Below are positions 59,796 to 64,000 of a DNA stretch of 64,000 nucleotides, in pieces. Where the stretch lies: the NCBI RefSeq assembly GCF_030316765.1, contig NZ_JASZYT010000011.1:62001-126000 (forward strand), given 5' to 3'. Under the pieces are notes generated by a model. The model searched no databases, was not told the origin of the DNA, and saw nothing but the letters and a program-made list of their open reading frames with translations. Source of the stretch: Variovorax saccharolyticus (GTDB taxonomy: Bacteria; Pseudomonadota; Gammaproteobacteria; Burkholderiales; Burkholderiaceae_C). A program made the translations under genes and the position numbers. Each line of letters starts with the position of its first letter. The first letter of the stretch is position 1.

Positions 59796-61901
59796 TTGTT
59801 GCGCATCCCACAGAAGACACGAATGGCCCTTTCGACCGCACTGCTGCTGTCCCTCGCCGCATGCGGCGGCGGTGGCGGCGGCAGCGGGGGCTTCCTGCCC
59901 ACCGGCGGCACCGGCACGAACACGGGCAGCGCAGGGACCGGCGCGGCGACGGGCGGCGACAGCGGCAGCACCGCGACCGCCACCCTGAGCGGCATCGCCG
60001 CCACCGGCGCCGCCTTCGCGGGCGCCAAGGTGACCGTGGTCGACCAGCGCGGCGTCACCGTGTGCAGCACCGAGACCGACGCCAAGGGCGCCTACGAATG
60101 CCCGCTGCCGGCCGGCACCAAGGCGCCGCTGGTGGTCACGGCCACGCGCGACGACCAGATCCTCTACAGCACCACCGCGAGCGCCGCGGGCGGCAATGTC
60201 AACGTCACGCCGCTGACCACCATCATCGTTTCGCGCCTGTCGCCCAACGGCGATCCGGCCAGCCTCGCCGGCGCCATCGCGACCCGGCCCGACGTGGTGA
60301 CCGAGAGCACGGTCAAGCAGCAGGTGGCCGAGCTGGTGGCGGCGCTGAAGCCGCTGCTGACCCTGCTGGGCGACGCACTGGACCCGATCAGCGGCGCCTT
60401 CACGGCCGACGGCTCGGGCCACGACCGGCTGCTGGACTCGATCGCCGTGAGCGTGCGCCCCGACGGCAGCGCCGCCAACATCGAGATCACGGTGAAGAGC
60501 GTGCCGACCAACGGCGAGGAGCCGGTCTCGATCGCCTTCCGCAGCGACGCGACCCTGCCCGTGCTGCCGCCCGAAGTCGCCACCGCGACGCTGGCGCCGG
60601 CCGGGGCCTCGCTGTCGGTGGCGGCGCTGTTCGCCCGCATGGAGCAGTGCTTCGCGCTGCCGCTGTCCAGGCGCGTCAATGCGCCCAACGACACGGCGGC
60701 CGTGACCGGCGGGCCGAGCGACGTCATCGCGCCCGAGTGCCGCACCCTCTTCGCCGGCGACGACCCGGCCAGCTTCCGCAACAACGGCGCCACCGTGGGC
60801 CGCAACAGCAACAACCAGGGCGCCTTCGCCGGCCTGTTCAGGCCCGGTGCCACCGGCCTGAAGTACGACCGCGGCCAGCTGGAGTTCTTCCGCTCGAACG
60901 GCGACCTCGTGCTGAGCTACCGCAGCGTCGACAGCGTCGGCGGGGTGCAGAACCAGACCATCGTGGCCAAGGATGTCGGTGGCGTGCTCAAGCTGATCGG
61001 CAACCAGTACCGCTACGTGGTCAACGTCGCGCCGACCGTGCAGGAGCGCGACTTCCTGAATGCCTCGGCCTTCAACTACCTGAGCGTGTCCTACGACGTC
61101 TCGATCCCGAAGCAGAACGATGGCGGCGGCAACGCGATCGACCATGTGGTGGTGAAGGCGCCGAACGGCGTCAGCTACACCTACAAGCCGCAGCCGGGCA
61201 ATGCCAACCTGCAGCTGGAGCGGGTCGACGGCAACGGCACCGCCAACACCACGCTGCTGCGCCTGGGCTCCGGCTTCCGGGACGCCGCCAAGTCGGGCAG
61301 CCCGTCGCTGATCGAGGGCTCCTACTTCCTGGCGCCGCAGCTGAGCGACGACCAGCTTCGGCTGCTGCCCGAGCAGGGTGTGTTCACGGTCGATTTCAGC
61401 TTCGTGGGCGGCGGCACCGCGACCCAGACGCACCGCATGATCACGCGGGTGCCGACCATCGCCGAGGCCCGGCAGCGCCAGTTCGCCGAGCTGTCGCCCA
61501 CCTTGCGCGAGGAGCTGAAGGCCGAGGTGGCGTCGAACCAGGCCATCGTCTTCGACGCGCCGAACGCCAACGAGCCGAGCCTGATCGACTTCAGCGCCGC
61601 CGGCGACACCGACGGATGGACCGTTCCCGCGGGCGCTCCGGTGCCCACCGCGCTCACGGTCTTCGGCCGCTCGGCGACCAGCGTGGCTTTCGAGGACCGC
61701 GCCGACTTCAACGGCTCGGCGCGCAAGGCGAAGATCTTCTGCAGCACGGAAGCCGGCGGCGGCGACGACCATTGCACGACGATCAACGGCAACTCGCTCT
61801 ATGCGGCCGGCACCCGCATCACGCTGTTCCAGCTGTCGGCCACGGATGCGCAGCAGGTGCTGTACCTCAAGGGCTTCGCGACCTACCTGCCTGCCAACTG
61901 A
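59796..61901 (+). CDS. Large lipoprotein with carboxypeptidase-regulatory-like N-terminal domain
   Basis: A protein of about 701 residues with a lipoprotein signal ending LLLSLAACGGG (lipobox LAAC) and then a Gly-rich spacer. At about residues 60-140 there is a CarboxypepD_reg-like domain (GAKVTVVDQRGVTVCSTETD, then AGTKAPLVVTATRDD). The rest is beta-rich with no recognised domain. The start is uncertain: TTG 59796 has AGGAG 7 bases upstream; ATG 59823 directly before the signal is possible. Single gene between the TTGCACT cluster and a strong terminator; probably outer-membrane and surface-facing. Confidence 0.8.
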   Translation: MLRIPQKTRMALSTALLLSLAACGGGGGGSGGFLPTGGTGTNTGSAGTGAATGGDSGSTATATLSGIAATGAAFAGAKVTVVDQRGVTVCSTETDAKGAYECPLPAGTKAPLVVTATRDDQILYSTTASAAGGNVNVTPLTTIIVSRLSPNGDPASLAGAIATRPDVVTESTVKQQVAELVAALKPLLTLLGDALDPISGAFTADGSGHDRLLDSIAVSVRPDGSAANIEITVKSVPTNGEEPVSIAFRSDATLPVLPPEVATATLAPAGASLSVAALFARMEQCFALPLSRRVNAPNDTAAVTGGPSDVIAPECRTLFAGDDPASFRNNGATVGRNSNNQGAFAGLFRPGATGLKYDRGQLEFFRSNGDLVLSYRSVDSVGGVQNQTIVAKDVGGVLKLIGNQYRYVVNVAPTVQERDFLNASAFNYLSVSYDVSIPKQNDGGGNAIDHVVVKAPNGVSYTYKPQPGNANLQLERVDGNGTANTTLLRLGSGFRDAAKSGSPSLIEGSYFLAPQLSDDQLRLLPEQGVFTVDFSFVGGGTATQTHRMITRVPTIAEARQRQFAELSPTLREELKAEVASNQAIVFDAPNANEPSLIDFSAAGDTDGWTVPAGAPVPTALTVFGRSATSVAFEDRADFNGSARKAKIFCSTEAGGGDDHCTTINGNSLYAAGTRITLFQLSATDAQQVLYLKGFATYLPAN

Positions 61902-61941
61902 AGCAAGTTGCTGCGGAGCCTTCGGGTTCCGCGGTTTTCGG

Positions 61942-61966
61942 AGCCCCGCCCGCGCGGGGCTTTTTT
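61942..61966 (+). terminator. Intrinsic terminator of the lipoprotein gene
   Basis: AGCCCCGC pairs with GCGGGGCT around CCGC, followed by T6. It lies 40 bases after the stop codon. Confidence 0.9.
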
Positions 61967-61984
61967 CGTTCTCGCGCGGGAGGC

Positions 61985-63349
61985 TCAGGCGCGCGAGCGC
62001 GACAGCAGCGCGTACAGCAGGATCGCGCCGAAGGTCGCGGTGCCGATGCCGCCGAGCGCGAACTGGCCGAACTTGAGCGTGAAGTCGCCGGTGCCGAGGA
62101 TCAGCGTGATCGCGGCCACGATCAGGTTCTTGTTCTGCGAGAAGTCGACCTTGTTGTCGACCCAGATCTTGGCGCCCGCGACCGCGATCAGGCCGAACAC
62201 CACGATGCTGACGCCGCCCATCACCGGCAGCGGAATGGCCTGCACCAGGGCGCCGAACTTGGGACTGAAGCCGAGCACCAGGGCGATCAGCGCCGCGACC
62301 ACGAACATCGCGGTCGAGTAGATCTTGGTCGCCGCCATGACGCCGATGTTCTCGGCGTAGGTCGTGACGCCGGTGCCGCCGGCGGCGCCGCTCACCATGG
62401 TGGCGACGCCGTCGCCGATGAAGGCGCGGCCCAGCAGGGGATTGAGGTCGCGGCCGGTCATCGCGCCGACGGCCTTCAGGTGGCCGAGGTTCTCGGCCAC
62501 CAGGATGATCGCCACCGGCGCGATCAGCAGGATCGCGTTGACCTCGAACACCGGCTTCGAGAAGGTCGGCAATCCGAACCAGGGCGCCGCCGCCAGCGCG
62601 CCCAGGTCGATCGGCTTGCCCAGGCCCATGCCGTTGGTCAGCACGGCATAGACCAGGCTGGCGACGATCAGGCCCATGAGAATCAGCAGCCGCTGCACCA
62701 TGCCGCGCGCATAGACCGCGATCAGCCCGACCGACAGGAAGGTCACGGCCTGCATCCAGGTGTCGAAGCCGGTCGGCGCCATGTTCTTGATCGGCACGCT
62801 CGCGAGATTGAGCCCGATCACCGCGACCACCGCGCCGGTGACGACCGGCGGCATCAGCCGCTCGATCCAGTGCACCGCGACGTCCTGCTCGACCTCGTCC
62901 ACCTCGAGGCCTTCGAGGCCCTTGACCGGTGCCGACCGGGTGTGGCGCTCGTTGGTGAGGGCCACCAGCACGCCGATCAGCGCGTAGACCGCGCCGCAGA
63001 CGATGATGCCGCCGAGCGCGACGCCCAGGTTGGCGTTGGGCCCGGTTCCCGAATAGCCGCTGGCCGCGATCACGACGCCGATGAAGGCGAAGCTGGAGCC
63101 CAGGTAGCTCGGCACGCGGCCACCGGTGATGAAGAAGAACAGCAGGGTGCCGATGCCGCTCATCAGGATCGCGATGTTGGGATTGAAGCCCATCAGGATC
63201 GGCGCCAGCACCGTGGCGCCGAACATCGCGATCACGTGCTGCACGCCCATCGCGGCGGTCTGCGGCCAGGGCAGGCGCTCGTCGGGCGCGACGACGGTGC
63301 CCGCCGTCGCGCTCACCTTGCGCCAGCGGGGCAGGTAGGAATCGCTCAT
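61985..63349 (-). CDS. NCS2-family nucleobase permease, UraA/RutG-like
   Basis: Inner-membrane proton symporter, 454 residues, fourteen hydrophobic segments. Family blocks: AAMGVQHVIAMFGATVLAPI, VPSYLGSSFAFIGVVIAASG, the substrate-site VAENLGHLKAVGAMTGRDLN and GAAGGTGVTTYAENIGVMA. The motifs fit uracil or related pyrimidine uptake (UraA/RutG). It is downstream of the thioesterase gene on the same strand. A 49-base gap separates them. Confidence 0.93.
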   Translation of the reverse strand: MSDSYLPRWRKVSATAGTVVAPDERLPWPQTAAMGVQHVIAMFGATVLAPILMGFNPNIAILMSGIGTLLFFFITGGRVPSYLGSSFAFIGVVIAASGYSGTGPNANLGVALGGIIVCGAVYALIGVLVALTNERHTRSAPVKGLEGLEVDEVEQDVAVHWIERLMPPVVTGAVVAVIGLNLASVPIKNMAPTGFDTWMQAVTFLSVGLIAVYARGMVQRLLILMGLIVASLVYAVLTNGMGLGKPIDLGALAAAPWFGLPTFSKPVFEVNAILLIAPVAIILVAENLGHLKAVGAMTGRDLNPLLGRAFIGDGVATMVSGAAGGTGVTTYAENIGVMAATKIYSTAMFVVAALIALVLGFSPKFGALVQAIPLPVMGGVSIVVFGLIAVAGAKIWVDNKVDFSQNKNLIVAAITLILGTGDFTLKFGQFALGGIGTATFGAILLYALLSRSRA

Positions 63350-63398
63350 TTCTTCTTCTCCTCGGTTGTTGTTCTTGGACGGCGCCGGGCGCCTCGGC

Positions 63399-63827
63399 TC
63401 AGCCGGCCTGCGAGGCCAGCACCGCCATGGTGATGCGCGAGACGCAGGTCAGGTCGCCGGCGTCGTTGGTCATGTCGATCTGCCAGACCTGCGTCGTGCG
63501 GCCGCGGTGCACCGGCCGCGCCGTGCCGGTGACCCAGCCCGAGGTGACCGAACGGATGTGGTTGGCGTTGATGTCCAGCCCCACCGTGCGCTGGTCCTCG
63601 GGCGCGGAGTAGTGGGCGCCGCACGAGCCCAGGGTTTCGGCCAGCACCACCGAGACGCCGCCGTGCAGGATGCCGTAGGGCTGCACCGTGCGCCGGTCCA
63701 CCGGCACGCGGGCCCGGATGGTGTCGTCGCCGATCTCCAGGAATTCGATGCCCAGCAGCGACACCGCGGTGTTCGCGTGCGACAGGGTCAGGGCTTCGAT
63801 CGAGATGTCTTTCTTCCAGATGCGCAT
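63399..63827 (-). CDS. Hotdog-fold acyl-CoA thioesterase (YdiI/PaaI-like)
   Basis: A 142-residue thioesterase with the hotdog motif VQPYGILHGGVSVVLAETLG (catalytic Glu and His-Gly-Gly) and LDINANHIRSVTSGWVTGTA. It resembles EntH/YdiI-type esterases acting on aromatic or menaquinone-pathway acyl-CoAs. ATG 63827 (MRIWKKDISIEAL) has AAGGAGCCAATTC upstream. First gene of a leftward pair with the nucleobase permease. Confidence 0.92.
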   Translation of the reverse strand: MRIWKKDISIEALTLSHANTAVSLLGIEFLEIGDDTIRARVPVDRRTVQPYGILHGGVSVVLAETLGSCGAHYSAPEDQRTVGLDINANHIRSVTSGWVTGTARPVHRGRTTQVWQIDMTNDAGDLTCVSRITMAVLASQAG

Positions 63828-63943
63828 GAATTGGCTCCTTGTCGGGATTGTCAAAACTATAGCGACAGCTTGCGCCTGCCGGCGTGGCGTAAACGCGCCC
63901 GTGGCTGACAGCGCCCGCGGCCGGGCTGGGCGAAGCTGTGGCC

Positions 63944-64000
63944 ATGACGCGCCCCGCACGATGGATCGCCGGCCTGCTCGCCGCGGCAGCCCTCCTGCTG
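63944..64000 (+). CDS. Start of an exported protein (5' end only)
   Basis: Nineteen codons, MTRPARWIAGLLAAAALLL, run off the right edge. A short basic start and a hydrophobic core indicate a signal peptide. Nothing can be said of the mature protein. Confidence 0.55.
   Translation, partial: MTRPARWIAGLLAAAALLL

Noticed and set aside
59507..63433. A 1308-codon open frame on the plus strand across the lipoprotein and permease genes
   Set aside because: It is a GC-driven shadow. Its product is an Arg/Gly/His-rich run with no domains, and the real genes in this interval have clear signatures.

Overview
The window is very GC-rich, gene-dense bacterial chromosome. It carries gidAB-parAB with parS sites, cbb3 oxidase with FNR, azurin and OmpW, a phasin, minCDE, and many small repeats of Comamonadaceae type. 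Together these point to a betaproteobacterium of the order Burkholderiales, probably Comamonadaceae (Variovorax- or Ramlibacter-like). Genus is inference. No rRNA, tRNA, CRISPR array, insertion sequence, integrase or phage gene was seen. No gap longer than 300 bases lacks a gene.

Layout. 1-3.2 kb: a PotABCD-like ABC importer read leftward, with its first permease cut by the window edge. 3.3-8.1 kb: a leftward four-gene cassette of a VIT/VWA protein with a PEP-CTERM tail, an exosortase, a short EpsI-like protein and a stand-alone GT51 glycosyltransferase. 8.3-16 kb: PBP1A, CreBC, an orphan copper-type HMA protein and a TctD/TctE-like two-component pair. 16-20.5 kb: old yellow enzyme, MFS transporter, glutathione transferase, a small membrane protein and a transglutaminase-like protein. 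20.7-26.3 kb: mnmG, rsmG, a LysE-type exporter, parA, a small hydrolase and parB. A perfect parS lies inside mnmG and a one-mismatch parS inside rsmG, so this is probably the chromosome segregation locus near oriC; oriC itself is not seen.

26.4-31.4 kb: a CsgG-like lipoprotein, a D-lactate/glycolate dehydrogenase, a PduO-type adenosyltransferase, small exported proteins and a phasin. 31.4-48.7 kb: a microaerobic/anaerobic block of azurin, OmpW, a copper P-type ATPase with CcoS, ccoNOQP, ccoG, ccoH, fnr, hemN, a TauE/SafE-like membrane protein, a Pat-like acyl-CoA synthetase/acetyltransferase, hemerythrin, a universal stress protein and a nitronate monooxygenase. At least five FNR-type boxes sit about 21-22 bases from -10-like hexamers, the class II geometry. 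Two of these boxes appear to drive divergent genes (azurin/ompW and fnr/hemN).

48.7-57.6 kb: an accessory stretch of small, mostly unrelated genes (DUF4287, a second hemerythrin, two HTH regulators, VOC, two GNAT proteins, DUF5990, DUF1254/DUF1214, RidA, small membrane proteins) between the nitronate monooxygenase gene and minE. 57.6-64 kb: minCDE, a large lipoprotein behind a cluster of TTGCACT motifs, an NCS2 nucleobase permease, a hotdog thioesterase and the first codons of an exported protein.

The strongest candidate for a little-described system is the exosortase/VIT-VWA/EpsI-like/GT51 cassette: an apparently dedicated sorting enzyme encoded with its likely substrate and a peptidoglycan polymerase. 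All calls come from reading sequence; no database search was run.
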